DNA from: JAKORR01 sp964608495
GTDB taxonomy: Bacteria; Armatimonadota; Zipacnadia; Zipacnadales; FEN-943
Assembly (NCBI GenBank): GCA_964608495.1
Contig: CAZSOQ010000054.1
Location: forward strand, 1 to 25,331
Length of the DNA stretch: 25,331 bases
Direction: 5' to 3'
The number at the start of each line of letters is the position of its first letter. Position 1 is the stretch's first letter. The notes beneath the pieces were generated by a model. The model was not told the DNA's origin. It did not search any database and saw nothing but the letters and a program-made list of their open reading frames with translations. Position numbers and translations under genes: made by a program. This document shows positions 8,019-16,900 of this stretch, piece by piece.

Positions 8019-8594
8019 ATGGCCACTATCCATGAAGCCGCGGGGCTCGGCGACGAGGAGAAGGTCCTGCAGGAGCTGGAGCGTGGGGTCTCCGTCAACC
8101 TGCGCGACAGGGACGGCTTCACGCCGCTGCACTGGGCCTCGGGCGAGGGCCGCCCGGGCGTCGTCGTTCTCCTGCTGGGAAGAGAAGCCTCCGTGAACGC
8201 CAGGGACGCGGAGTACTGCACGCCGCTGCACCTGGCAGCTCTCGGCGGGCACCTGGAGATCATCGAGCGCCTGCTGGAGTACGGAGCCGACGTAAACGCC
8301 GAGACTCTTGACGGCTGGACACCGCTTCACACCGCCGCCCTGCGAGGACACGTGGCGGTCGCGCGGGTGCTGCTGGAGCACGGCGCCAGTGTCGGCGCCA
8401 GGGACCAGCACGGGCGAACGCCGCTGCAGTGCGCGGCCATGAACGGCAACGCAGAGGCCGCCGATCTGCTTCTGGACCATGGGGCCGACATCAATGCCCA
8501 GGACGAGGAAGGCAACACGGCCCTGAGCCTCGCCAGCGATAAGGCTCGCCTCGCCGTGGCGGAGCTACTGAGAGCCCGCGGAGCCCGGGAGTAA
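8019..8594 (+). CDS. Ankyrin-repeat protein
   Basis: This 191-residue protein is built almost entirely of ankyrin repeats: MATIHEAAGLGDEEKVLQEL as cap, then units beginning FTPLHWAS, CTPLHLAA, WTPLHTAA, RTPLQCAA and NTALSLAS, with typical GADVNA turns. Such proteins bind partner proteins; no enzyme domain or signal peptide is present, so it is probably cytoplasmic. ATG 8019 is chosen because GAGGGAAGAG stands just upstream and the first repeat starts there. The in-frame ATG 7782 has no ribosome site and would add 79 residues of low-complexity Arg/Gly sequence. The stop codon overlaps the Shine-Dalgarno of the receiver gene, so the two are probably co-translated and may work together. Confidence 0.9.
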   Translation: MATIHEAAGLGDEEKVLQELERGVSVNLRDRDGFTPLHWASGEGRPGVVVLLLGREASVNARDAEYCTPLHLAALGGHLEIIERLLEYGADVNAETLDGWTPLHTAALRGHVAVARVLLEHGASVGARDQHGRTPLQCAAMNGNAEAADLLLDHGADINAQDEEGNTALSLASDKARLAVAELLRARGARE

Positions 8595-8607
8595 GGAGGC
8601 CACGCGG

Positions 8608-9000
8608 ATGGACGAGGGTGCACAGCAACCGAGGGTACTCATCATCGAAGACCGGCCCGACGTAGCGGAGCTCATCGAGCTCATCCTCAGCGACGAGGGC
8701 TTCCGGGTCGCTGTGGCCTACAATGGCGAGTCGGGCCTCGAGGAGTTCCGGCGCGAACGGCCCGACCTCGTCCTGCTGGACCTGGTGTTGCCCGACATGC
8801 ACGGCTTCGACGTCTTCCGCAAGATGCGCGAGGTGGACACCGAGGTGCCCATCGTCATGCTCACCGGGCAGGCCAGGCTGAGCGACCGCGTCGCCGGCAT
8901 CGAGCTTGGCGCCGAGGAATACCTGGTGAAACCCTTCGCCACCGACGAGCTGGTTGAGAAGGTCCGCTCCGTGCTGGAGCGGCATCGCGGCAGCTCCTAG
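8608..9000 (+). CDS. Stand-alone response-regulator receiver protein
   Basis: This 130-residue protein is a single CheY-like REC domain with no output domain. All key residues are present: the acidic pair Glu14-Asp15, phospho-acceptor Asp58 in VLLDLVLPD, switch Thr86 in VMLTGQ, and Lys108 in YLVKPF. AAGGAGG at 8593-8599 overlaps the stop codon of the ankyrin gene and lies 8 bases before ATG 8608, showing tight coupling. Single-domain receivers act by protein contact or as phosphorelay intermediates. The neighbouring ankyrin protein is an obvious candidate partner, but this is inference. No histidine kinase is in the window. Confidence 0.93.
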   Translation: MDEGAQQPRVLIIEDRPDVAELIELILSDEGFRVAVAYNGESGLEEFRRERPDLVLLDLVLPDMHGFDVFRKMREVDTEVPIVMLTGQARLSDRVAGIELGAEEYLVKPFATDELVEKVRSVLERHRGSS

Positions 9001-9056
9001 CAGGGGGGCCCTCACCCACACCCCCTCCACCAGAAAGCTCTGTCGCCCCTTGGCTT

Positions 9057-9071
9057 GCCGACTTCGTCGGC
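9057..9071. terminator. Hairpin after receiver gene
   Basis: GCCGAC-TTC-GTCGGC is a perfect 6-bp stem with a 3-nt loop, 56 bases after the receiver stop codon. It has no T-run, so a transcript-end role is only suggested by position. Confidence 0.3.
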
Positions 9072-9197
9072 TGCACCAAGCGGCTCCCTGGTGTCGGTCT
9101 GGGGCCAAGGCGAGGGTTGACGGCACCGGCGAGACCGAACTCATGAATAGCCCGCGCTCGATTGCGGACGTACCGGCCCCTGGGCCGCGCGGCGGAG

Positions 9198-9223
9198 CCC
9201 TTCAGGCGCCTTGGTTGCCGGCG
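9198..9223. repeat. Copy 1 of a 26-nt dispersed repeat
   Basis: The stretch beginning CCCTTCAGGCGCC and continuing TTGGTTGCCGGCG matches 20161-20186 at 23 of 26 positions. A GCGAAGC block follows after a short gap in both copies. It lies in the 550-base non-coding region 9001-9550, which otherwise holds the hairpins at 9057 and 9390 and no credible gene. Confidence 0.5.
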
Positions 9224-9389
9224 GATCCTGCGCGAAGCGAACAGCCTGGCGCAACGAGGCCCCTGATACCCCTTTCCACAAACACATCGGGCCGGAAAGG
9301 CACCCAAGAAACCCATTCGCTCCCACGTGCCGCCCGTGCCCGAGCCCCCTGCCGCGGCGAAGCTTACGGTCCGTTTGGGGATGTCGGCG

Positions 9390-9425
9390 AGCCCCCGGAG
9401 GGTCTCTTACGTGCCTTCGGGGGCT
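9390..9425. promoter_or_regulatory. Strong hairpin upstream of sulfatase operon
   Basis: AGCCCCCGGAGG (9390-9401) pairs with CCTTCGGGGGCT (9414-9425) over 12 positions with one G-T pair, around a 12-nt loop. It stands 125 bases before the sulfatase start codon. It may be a leader structure, an attenuator-like element or a small RNA end; nothing in the sequence decides between these. Confidence 0.4.
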
Positions 9426-9550
9426 TCGTGTCTTCCTCCGTGGGAAGGACAGCGGCCTCGTTTTCGCGAAGCTTGCCGCTGCCGATCGGAGGATAGGCCC
9501 GCACCTGGCGGTGGGGGAGGGCGTTCTCTGCGGCTGGGAGGCATGGCCGA

Positions 9551-11437
9551 ATGAGCAGCCAGTCACGCCGGGACTTCCTGAGAACGATGGGGCTGGGCAC
9601 GGCGGCCCTGATGGCGCCCCGCTGGCTAGGGGCAGCGCCACAGCGCCGGCCGAAGGTGCTGTTCATCCTGATTGATGACCTGGGCTGGATGGACAGCACG
9701 GTGTACGGCAGCCGGTACTACGACACGCCGAACATCGAGCGGCTGGCGCGGCGGAGCATGATGTTCACCGATGCCTACGCGGCGAATCCGCTGTGTTCGC
9801 CGACGCGGGCGAGCATCATGACGGGGAAGTATCCGGCGCGGCTGGGGATCACGACCCCGGCGGGGCACCTGCCGCCCCTGGCCCCCGACGCCAAGATCAT
9901 GCCGGAGGAAGGGCCGGCGCACCAGAAGATGCTGCTCCCCCAGAGCCGCAGGCACCTTCCCCTGGAGGAGTACACGATAGCGGAGGCCCTGCACGACGCG
10001 GGGTACCGCACCGGCTTCGTGGGCAAGTGGCACCTGGGATACCCGGAGGAGTACTGGCCGCCGGCGCAGGGCTTCGACGTGAACATCGGGGGAGGGCGCT
10101 GGCCGGGCCCGCCAAGCTACCACTCGCCGTACAAGATCTCGACCCTTCCCGATGGCCCACCGGGCGAGTACATCACGGACCGGCTGACCGACGAGGCCAT
10201 CAAGTTCCTGGAGGAGCAGGGGAGCAATCCCTTCCTGCTGTGCCTGTGGCACTATGCCGTTCACGCGCCCTACCAGGGGAAGGAGGACCTGATCGAGGGC
10301 TACCGCGACCGGACGGACCCTCGCGGCAAGCAGAACAACCCGGTCATGGCGGCGATGATCAAGAGCATGGACGAGAGCATCGGACGGGTGCTGGACGCCC
10401 TGGATCGGCTTGGGCAGGCGGACGACACGGTCATTTTCTTCTTCTCGGACAACGGGGGCAACGAGTACGACCGGGTGGGGCCCGAGGAGTGGCTGCCCAC
10501 TAACAACGACCCGCTGAGGTCCGGGAAGGGCTCGATCTACGAGGGCGGCGTGCGCGTGCCGATGATGGTCTGCTGGCCGGGGGTGGTGCAGGCGGGCGCC
10601 CGGTGCTCGGAGGTCGTGAGCAGCATTGACTTCTACCCGACGATCCTCGAGACTACGGGATTGCAGGCGAAGCCCGACCAGATCCTGGATGGCGAGAGCC
10701 TGCTGCCGGTGCTCAAGCAGACGGGCAGGCTCCGCCGCGAGGCGATCTTCTGCCATATGCCCCATGTGGTCAACGCCCGTACCGGCATGCTGGGGCAGCC
10801 CGCTACCTGGGTCCGGCGCGGCGACTGGAAACTCATCCGCTTCTACCAGACCAGCGAGGAGTTCCCGAACGATTTCGAGCTGTACAACCTTCGCGAGGAC
10901 ACCGGCGAGACGAACAACCTGGCGGGGGAGAAGCCGGAGCTGGTGCGGGAGCTGGACGCGCTGATAGACGGGTTCCTGACGGCGACGGGGGCGATGGTGC
11001 CCAGGCCCAATCCCGCGTACGACCCCAAGGCCCTGGCGCAGGTGGACGGATGGCGACCGTCGGGCCACTGCAAGCTGTCGCGCGAAGAGGGGATTCTGCG
11101 CATGGACTCCACGGGCGGCGATCCCTTCGTATCCACAAGCGACGTGCCCAAGGCGAGCGGGGCGCTGGTGGCGAGGTTCAGGATGCGCTCGACCAGCACG
11201 GGGGTCGGGCAATTCTTCTGGGCCGACGAGAAGGTGCGCCAGTTCGGCCCGACGGTCAGGCTGAACTTCGAGCCGGTGCACGACGGCGAATGGCACGAAT
11301 ACGAGGTGAAGTTCACGTCGCAGGGCGCGCTGCAGCAGCTCCGGATTGACCCCTCGACCGCGCCGGGCACCATCGAGCTGGACTGGGTGCGGCTAGTGGG
11401 CGAGGGCGGCGCCGTCCTGAAGGCCTGGGATTTCTGA
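9551..11437 (+). CDS. Tat-exported sulfatase with C-terminal lectin-like domain
   Basis: This 628-residue type I sulfatase hydrolyses sulfate esters using formylglycine made from a cysteine. The signature CSPTRASIMTG is present with Cys82 as the residue to be modified. Metal ligands Asp42-Asp43 (ILIDDLGW) and Asp300-Asn301 (FSDNGG) are intact, and the second signature GFVGKWHLG is present. The N-terminus SRRDFLRT with a following Gly/Ala segment is a twin-arginine signal, so the enzyme is probably exported folded. Residues about 500-628 form a separate beta-rich extension ending at KAWDF, probably a concanavalin-like or carbohydrate-binding module. GGGAGG at 9536-9541 precedes ATG 9551 by 9 bases; a 3-codon ORF at 9543 overlaps the start. 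It is first of three plus-strand genes for exported glycan-acting proteins. The substrate is unknown. Confidence 0.95.
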   Translation: MSSQSRRDFLRTMGLGTAALMAPRWLGAAPQRRPKVLFILIDDLGWMDSTVYGSRYYDTPNIERLARRSMMFTDAYAANPLCSPTRASIMTGKYPARLGITTPAGHLPPLAPDAKIMPEEGPAHQKMLLPQSRRHLPLEEYTIAEALHDAGYRTGFVGKWHLGYPEEYWPPAQGFDVNIGGGRWPGPPSYHSPYKISTLPDGPPGEYITDRLTDEAIKFLEEQGSNPFLLCLWHYAVHAPYQGKEDLIEGYRDRTDPRGKQNNPVMAAMIKSMDESIGRVLDALDRLGQADDTVIFFFSDNGGNEYDRVGPEEWLPTNNDPLRSGKGSIYEGGVRVPMMVCWPGVVQAGARCSEVVSSIDFYPTILETTGLQAKPDQILDGESLLPVLKQTGRLRREAIFCHMPHVVNARTGMLGQPATWVRRGDWKLIRFYQTSEEFPNDFELYNLREDTGETNNLAGEKPELVRELDALIDGFLTATGAMVPRPNPAYDPKALAQVDGWRPSGHCKLSREEGILRMDSTGGDPFVSTSDVPKASGALVARFRMRSTSTGVGQFFWADEKVRQFGPTVRLNFEPVHDGEWHEYEVKFTSQGALQQLRIDPSTAPGTIELDWVRLVGEGGAVLKAWDF

Positions 11438-11468
11438 CCGTCGCGCTCGGGCCGGAGAGTTGGTGCCC

Positions 11469-11488
11469 GAGGTCGAGGAGCAACCTCA
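11469..11488. repeat. Short palindromic element forming the ribosome site of the GH-A-like gene
   Basis: GAGGTCGAGGAGCAACCTC resembles the core AGGTTGCGGAGCAACCT and forms GAGGT/ACCTC with a 9-nt loop. The loop contains AGGAG, exactly 8 bases before the ATG at 11489, so the repeat supplies the Shine-Dalgarno of this gene. Confidence 0.6.
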
Positions 11489-13780
11489 ATGCCCCGGCAG
11501 GCCCTACTACCAGCGATGGTACTCGCGTTGATGCTGGCGCCGGCGCCGGCCCGGACGCAGGCTGAGGTTGCGGAGCAACCGAGGCCACAAAGCGACCTCC
11601 GGGGGGATAGAGCCGTGGCGGGCTTCGAGGGCGTGGAGCAGGCGCGCATTGACAGGCAGGGCGGCATGCCCCGCCTGCTCGTCAACGACAAGCCGGTCGT
11701 GCCGCTGGTGTTCTTCCATAACACCGACATCCCGGGCCCCAAGAGCGCCCGGTACCTGACGGAGCAGGTGACGCTGGCGGCCGAACACGGCGTGCACATC
11801 TACTCCCTGCCCTTCCGACACCACCGCGCCGCAGATGGCGTCACACCCGACTATGAGAGGTCCAACAGGCTCCTGGACGCCTTCATCGAGGCCGACCCCC
11901 AAGCGGTGTTCATCCTTCGCGTCTACCCCGGTCCCGACTGGTCCTGGAAGGAAGGGAAGACCATACCCGACACGGAGTTCGAGGTGTTCGCCGACGGGAC
12001 CAGGAGCAAGATGCTGTCCATCGCGTCCGAGTGGGCCTGGGGCCCCAGCGACGAGGACCTGGCCCGGATGATCCGCCACTACGAGGCCAGCGAGTACGGC
12101 AAGCGGATTCTGTGCTACCAGCCCGGCGGGCCCAGCCACGAGATGTTCCCCCTCTACTATCGCGAGAAGGGCCCCGACTACAGCCAGGCAAGCCGGCGGG
12201 GCTTCTGCGGCTGGCTGAAGGCGAGGTACGGCACCGATGCTGCTCTCCGGACCGCCTGGGGCCGGCCCGACGTGAGCTTCGCAACGGCGGCGGTACCCCG
12301 CTTCGAGCCGGGACGCTTCCCCATGCACGGCGTCAGGGGTGACCAGACGGCGCAGGTGTTCTACGACCTGCCGGGGGACCAGGACTGGGTTGACTACTCG
12401 ACCTTCATCAGCGACATCACGGCGGAGCGAATCGTGGATTGGGCGAAGCTGGTGAAACGGGAGACGGGGCACAGGAAGCTGACATGCTTCTTCTATGGCT
12501 ACACCTTCGAGCTGCCCGGCAGCTTCAGCGGCCACTATCGCCTGCGGCGCGTGCTGGCGTGCCCGGAGGTGGACATGCTCGCCAGCCCCTACTCCTACCG
12601 GGAGCGCTTCGCGGGGGGCGCGGGGAACTTCATGTCGCTGGTGGACACGGTGACGGCCCACGGCAAGCTGTGGATGAACGAGGACGACACGCGGACCGAC
12701 CTGATAGACATGAGCCAGGTGCCGGAATCCTTCGCCCTGTTCAGCCGGAAGGCCCAGGACAGGCACGAGACCCTCAATATCCTCGAGCGGAACTTCGGGC
12801 AGCTTCTGGTGCACCGCGCCGGGACGTGGTGGATGGACCTGGCGGCGGCGGGGGCCTTCAACGACGCGGGGCTGTGGGAGAGGCTGGCCGAGCTCAGGCC
12901 GCTGTACGAGGCCCTCTACCGCGACCCCAGGCCCTACCGGCCCGAAGTCGCGGTCGTCGTCCACGAGGACTCCAAGCTCTACGTCAAGAGCGATTGGGAC
13001 GCCAACTACTGGACGATGTACAACCTGCGCGACGAGCTCGCGAAGTCGGGGGCGAGCGTGGGGTACTACAGCCTGGACGACTTCGTGTCGGGAGTGCTGC
13101 CCGCCCACAAGGTCTACGTCTTCGCCAACGCCTTTCGCCTGACGGACGAGGAGATCCGCAGTGTGCACTCGCGGCTCGAGGCCGAAGCCAGAACCTCAGG
13201 CGTCACGGCCATCTGGGCCTACGCACCCGGGTATCTGGGCCCTGGCGGTCCGGATGTAGCACGGGCGAGCGCGCTAGTAGGCATGAAGCTGGCGGTCAAG
13301 GACAGCATGGGCGGAAGCGAGGGTCTGGGCCCGCTGGCCGGGCAGACCTGGGGTCCGACGCCGTCCCTGTCGCCCCGGCTGGTGGTCGCTGACCGGTCCG
13401 CCACGCCGCTGGGGCGGTACCGCGCCGATGGGGGGATCTCCTCGGCCGAGACCCGTGTCGGGCGCCGGCGCAGCGTCTTCCTGGGCGATCTGGGAGTGTC
13501 GGCCACGGTGCTGCGGAGGCTGATCGAGTCGGCGGGAGCGCATCTGTGGACCCGTGGCGGCAAGGTGGTCCAGACCGACGGTGAAGTGCTCATGGTCCAC
13601 AGCGGGGAAGCTGGGGCGAAGCGGATCTGGCTGCCGCCGGGCCTGGAGCTGGAGCCGATCAAGGGGACGACGGACCGTCTGGGCGAGATAGAGAAGCGCG
13701 AGGGGAACACGGCGGTGGTGCGCTTCGAGGCGGGAGATACGCTCTGGTTCCGGCTGGTGCGGAAGGGCGGGGACCGATAG
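11489..13780 (+). CDS. Secreted clan GH-A (GH42-like) glycosidase-like protein
   Basis: This 763-residue protein has a signal peptide (MPRQALLPAMVLALMLAPAPA). The segment GFCGWLKARYGTDAALRTAWGRPDVSF strongly recalls family 42 beta-galactosidases, where FxxWLKxRYG...LNxAWG follows the acid/base site. The TIM-barrel part spans about residues 55-430. Glu218 (PSHEMF) and Glu398 (LWMNEDD) are the best candidates for acid/base and nucleophile, 180 residues apart; this is inference. The rest (about 460-690) looks like the flavodoxin-like trimerisation domain of GH42 (PEVAVVVHEDS, KVYVFANAF), ending in a beta domain. It lies 51 bases after the sulfatase gene, implying an operon. A palindromic element at 11564-11586 encodes EVAEQPRP just after the signal peptide. 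Activity and sugar are unproven. Confidence 0.8.
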   Translation: MPRQALLPAMVLALMLAPAPARTQAEVAEQPRPQSDLRGDRAVAGFEGVEQARIDRQGGMPRLLVNDKPVVPLVFFHNTDIPGPKSARYLTEQVTLAAEHGVHIYSLPFRHHRAADGVTPDYERSNRLLDAFIEADPQAVFILRVYPGPDWSWKEGKTIPDTEFEVFADGTRSKMLSIASEWAWGPSDEDLARMIRHYEASEYGKRILCYQPGGPSHEMFPLYYREKGPDYSQASRRGFCGWLKARYGTDAALRTAWGRPDVSFATAAVPRFEPGRFPMHGVRGDQTAQVFYDLPGDQDWVDYSTFISDITAERIVDWAKLVKRETGHRKLTCFFYGYTFELPGSFSGHYRLRRVLACPEVDMLASPYSYRERFAGGAGNFMSLVDTVTAHGKLWMNEDDTRTDLIDMSQVPESFALFSRKAQDRHETLNILERNFGQLLVHRAGTWWMDLAAAGAFNDAGLWERLAELRPLYEALYRDPRPYRPEVAVVVHEDSKLYVKSDWDANYWTMYNLRDELAKSGASVGYYSLDDFVSGVLPAHKVYVFANAFRLTDEEIRSVHSRLEAEARTSGVTAIWAYAPGYLGPGGPDVARASALVGMKLAVKDSMGGSEGLGPLAGQTWGPTPSLSPRLVVADRSATPLGRYRADGGISSAETRVGRRRSVFLGDLGVSATVLRRLIESAGAHLWTRGGKVVQTDGEVLMVHSGEAGAKRIWLPPGLELEPIKGTTDRLGEIEKREGNTAVVRFEAGDTLWFRLVRKGGDR
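11564..11586. repeat. Short palindromic element inside GH-A-like gene
   Basis: GAGGTTGCGGAGCAACCGAGG contains the perfect 6-bp stem GGTTGC/GCAACC with loop GGA. It is in frame and encodes EVAEQP in the linker after the signal peptide, only about 75 bases downstream of another copy that overlaps the ribosome site. Confidence 0.65.
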
Positions 13781-13908
13781 GGGAGAGCCGGTGCGGTATG
13801 CCGGCGGAGGGGTCGTGGCGGCGCGTGGGCGTCGGGGCGCAGCATGCCGTGCAACCTGAGATCGCTTGGTAGTCCGGCCTTCGGTTGTCTGCACGAGGAG
13901 GCGCAAAG

Positions 13909-16900
13909 GTGCCGAGTATCGCCTGTGTGATCGCGGGAGTGATTCTCATGGCCGCAAGTCAGGCGGACGGCCCGGCCAAGCCCGAGCGCGTCGAGTATCT
14001 GGCCGATGCTCTGGGCCGATTCGCCATGATACAGCAGGGCTGGGGCGAGCTGGGCATCAACACCTGCGCCCACGCCCCCAAGCAGACGCCCCTGCGGCTG
14101 CGGATCAAGGACACCGAGTACGACCGTGGCCTCGGCCACCACGCCAACGGCTTCTTCCTGGTCGAGCTGGACGGCGAGTATGAGGCCTTCGAAGCCGAAG
14201 TGGGGGTGCAGTGGCAGCAGGGCACAACGGGCACGGTGGTGTTCCGGGTCCTGGTGGACGGCGAGGTGCGCTTCGACAGCGGGGTCATGCGCGAGGTGGA
14301 CGAGCCCAAGACGGTACACGTGCCACTGACCGGGGCGCAGGAAATGTCGCTCGCCGTGACCGACGCGGGCGACGGGATTACCTGCGACTGCGCCAACTGG
14401 GCCGAGGCGCGGCTGATCCGCGCCGAATCCACCGCCGCATCGCCGTGGCCCGAGCGCCTGGATGCCGCGCCCTTCGCCCGGGTGGTCACCTCCGACCCCG
14501 ATCGCCTGGACGGGAGCCGTGCGAATCGCATCCAGGAATACCGGGCCGAGGACGTGTTCCTCGAGGATGACCTGCCCGCGGGAGAGGACGGGACGTATGC
14601 GGTGTCGGTGGATGCGAAGGGGCGGGCCTGCGTGGGCCTGGCGTGGATGGAGAAGCGGCTCGTGCGGGAGCTGGGCCTAGAGATCGCCCCGGGGCAGGCC
14701 CTGCCGCCGCCGGAGGAGGTGCGGGTGCAGTATTGGATGGGCGAATCGGCCTGGCAGGGAGGCTGGCGCGACTTCCAGGGCGCCGTGGAAGCCCAGGGAC
14801 AGTCTCTCCGTATGTTGGTGGACCGCGAGAAGAACCCGGATCTGCGGGGCGGGGTGCGGAAGGTGCGCTGGATCCTGCCGGCCACGGGCGATAGCCTGCG
14901 AATCACGCGTGTGGTCGCCATCACCAGCGCGCTCACGGACACGATGGAGGTGTCCGTGAGACTAGATGAGCCTCGGCCGGGGATACGGGGCGAGGTCGAG
15001 GCGTACAACGGCGCGTTCCTGGACGAGAATGGTGCCGGCACGGCCCTGCGGCGCGAGTGGGACCTGAGCCGGCCTCTGCGCCTTACCCTGCGCCACACCA
15101 GGCCCAGGGGGATACTCAAGTACGACCGCACGCTGCTGATCCTGCGCCTGCCCTGGGGCGGATTCGCGGTGTCGGCGGACGACCTGCTGGCGCACGAGTG
15201 CGTGTACGTGAAGGACTACGGCGTCTTCGTTGCCCGAGAGCCCGCCGCGGTCACGCCCGAGGAGTACCGCGCGGGCATCGCGGGCCATAGGACGGTCCTG
15301 CAGCAGGTGCACGAGAGGCCGGATCAGACCTTCGCCCGCGCCCTCGAGCGGGTGCACAACCCGGTGCAGGACAACGGGCCCACGATGCTGTCCCTGGCGT
15401 GCGACAACCGCAAGTTCGTGGTCCAGCGCGACGGGGGCATCACCTACGAGAACCTGCGGGTGTTGCCCCGATTCGGCTCCGGGGCGAACGAGGGCGTGAC
15501 GCGCCACCTGCACGGCGGCTGGCTGCCCATCCCGGTGACACGGGTCGAAGAGGGCGGCGTGGCCTACAGCGAGAGGACCTACGTGGCGCCCTATGGCTCC
15601 GGGAAGGCCGCGCGGCCTCTGGGTGTGGCCGAGTTCACCATCGAGAACGCGGGGGACGCACCCGCGCCAGGGGAGCTGCTCCTGAGCTTCGCCCTGGCGG
15701 GGGGGAACCAACCGGCGGCAGGGGCTGCCCTGCGGATAGAGGCCTGCCCGGGCGGCGCGCTCGTGGCGGCGGGCGAGCGGCTGGTGGCGCTGGTGGCCAT
15801 GGACGATGGCGGCCCGCTTTCGCTCGACGTGAGGGAATCGGCGGTCGTGCTGAGCGGCACCCTTCCGGCCCACGCCCGGGGGGCCTGCACGGTCTACCTG
15901 CCCGCCTGGGAAATGGAAGTGCGGGAGAGAGAGGAGCTGGATACCGGGGCGGACCTGCTGGCCGCGACGGAGCGTTACTGGCAGGGCCTGATGAGCGAGG
16001 CCATGCAGGTTGAGGTGCCCGAGCCCCTGCTCAACAACGTCATCCGCGCGTCCCAGGTCCACTGCCTCATAGCCGCGCGGAACGAGGCCGAGGGCGAGCG
16101 AATCGCCCCCTGGATCGCCTCGATGTCCTACGGGCCGCTGGAGAGCGAGGCCCACTCGGTGGTGCGCGGCATGGACCTGATGGGGCATCAGGACTTCGCC
16201 CGTCGCGGGCTCATGTTCTTCGTGCACCGGTACAACGAGGCGGGATTCCTGACCACCGGGTACACGCTGATGGGCACGGGCTGGCACCTGTGGACCCTGG
16301 CGGGGCATTATGAGCTCACGGCCGATGACGAGTGGATGCGCAGCGTGGCGCCCGAGGTGGCCCGGGTGTGCAAATGGATCACGCGCCAGCGCGAGAAGAC
16401 CAAGCGCCTGGACCCCAGGGGCGGGAAGATGCCCGAGTACGGCCTGATGCCGCCCGGTATCATGGCCGATTGGGGCACCTTCGGCTACTTCTTCTTCCTC
16501 AACGGCCAGTTCTGCGCCGGCCTGCACGACGCAGCGGAGGCGTTAGCGAAGGTGGGCGAACCGGGGGCGCAGGAGCTTCTCGACAACGCGGCTGAGTTCC
16601 GCCAAGAGATTCTCCGGGCCTACCGGTGGATCCAGGGCAGATCGCCCACTGTGCCCCTGCGCGACGGCACGTGGATCCCCTTCTACCCGTCGCTGGTTCA
16701 CTGCCCCGGCCCGACGGCGGACTTCTTCCCAGGCGAGGACTGGGGCCGCGTGTGGGCCAACAACGTCGAGATCGGGACGCATCACCTGGTGCCGCTGGGC
16801 GTGCTCGATCCGCGGGCCAAGGAAACCGAGTGGATCGTCAGCTACATGGAGGACGCGCCCTTCCTGGCCGACGGGATGCACGACTACCCCGCCACCGAAT

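Noticed and set aside
9626..11296. 556-codon minus-strand open frame opposite the sulfatase
   Set aside because: It is a high-GC shadow of an unmistakable sulfatase; the translation is Arg/His/Pro-rich with no domain pattern.
11507..13168. 553-codon minus-strand open frame opposite the GH-A-like gene
   Set aside because: Shadow of a real gene; composition rich in Val/His/Arg/Gly and no recognisable motif.
13840..13893. GCAACCTGAG and CCTTCGGTTG before the NPCBM gene as a further palindromic element
   Set aside because: Only isolated arms are present and they do not pair as in the other copies.
14962..16527. 521-codon minus-strand open frame opposite the NPCBM protein
   Set aside because: Same reason: opposite a gene with clear signal peptide, ribosome site and domains, and with shadow-like composition.
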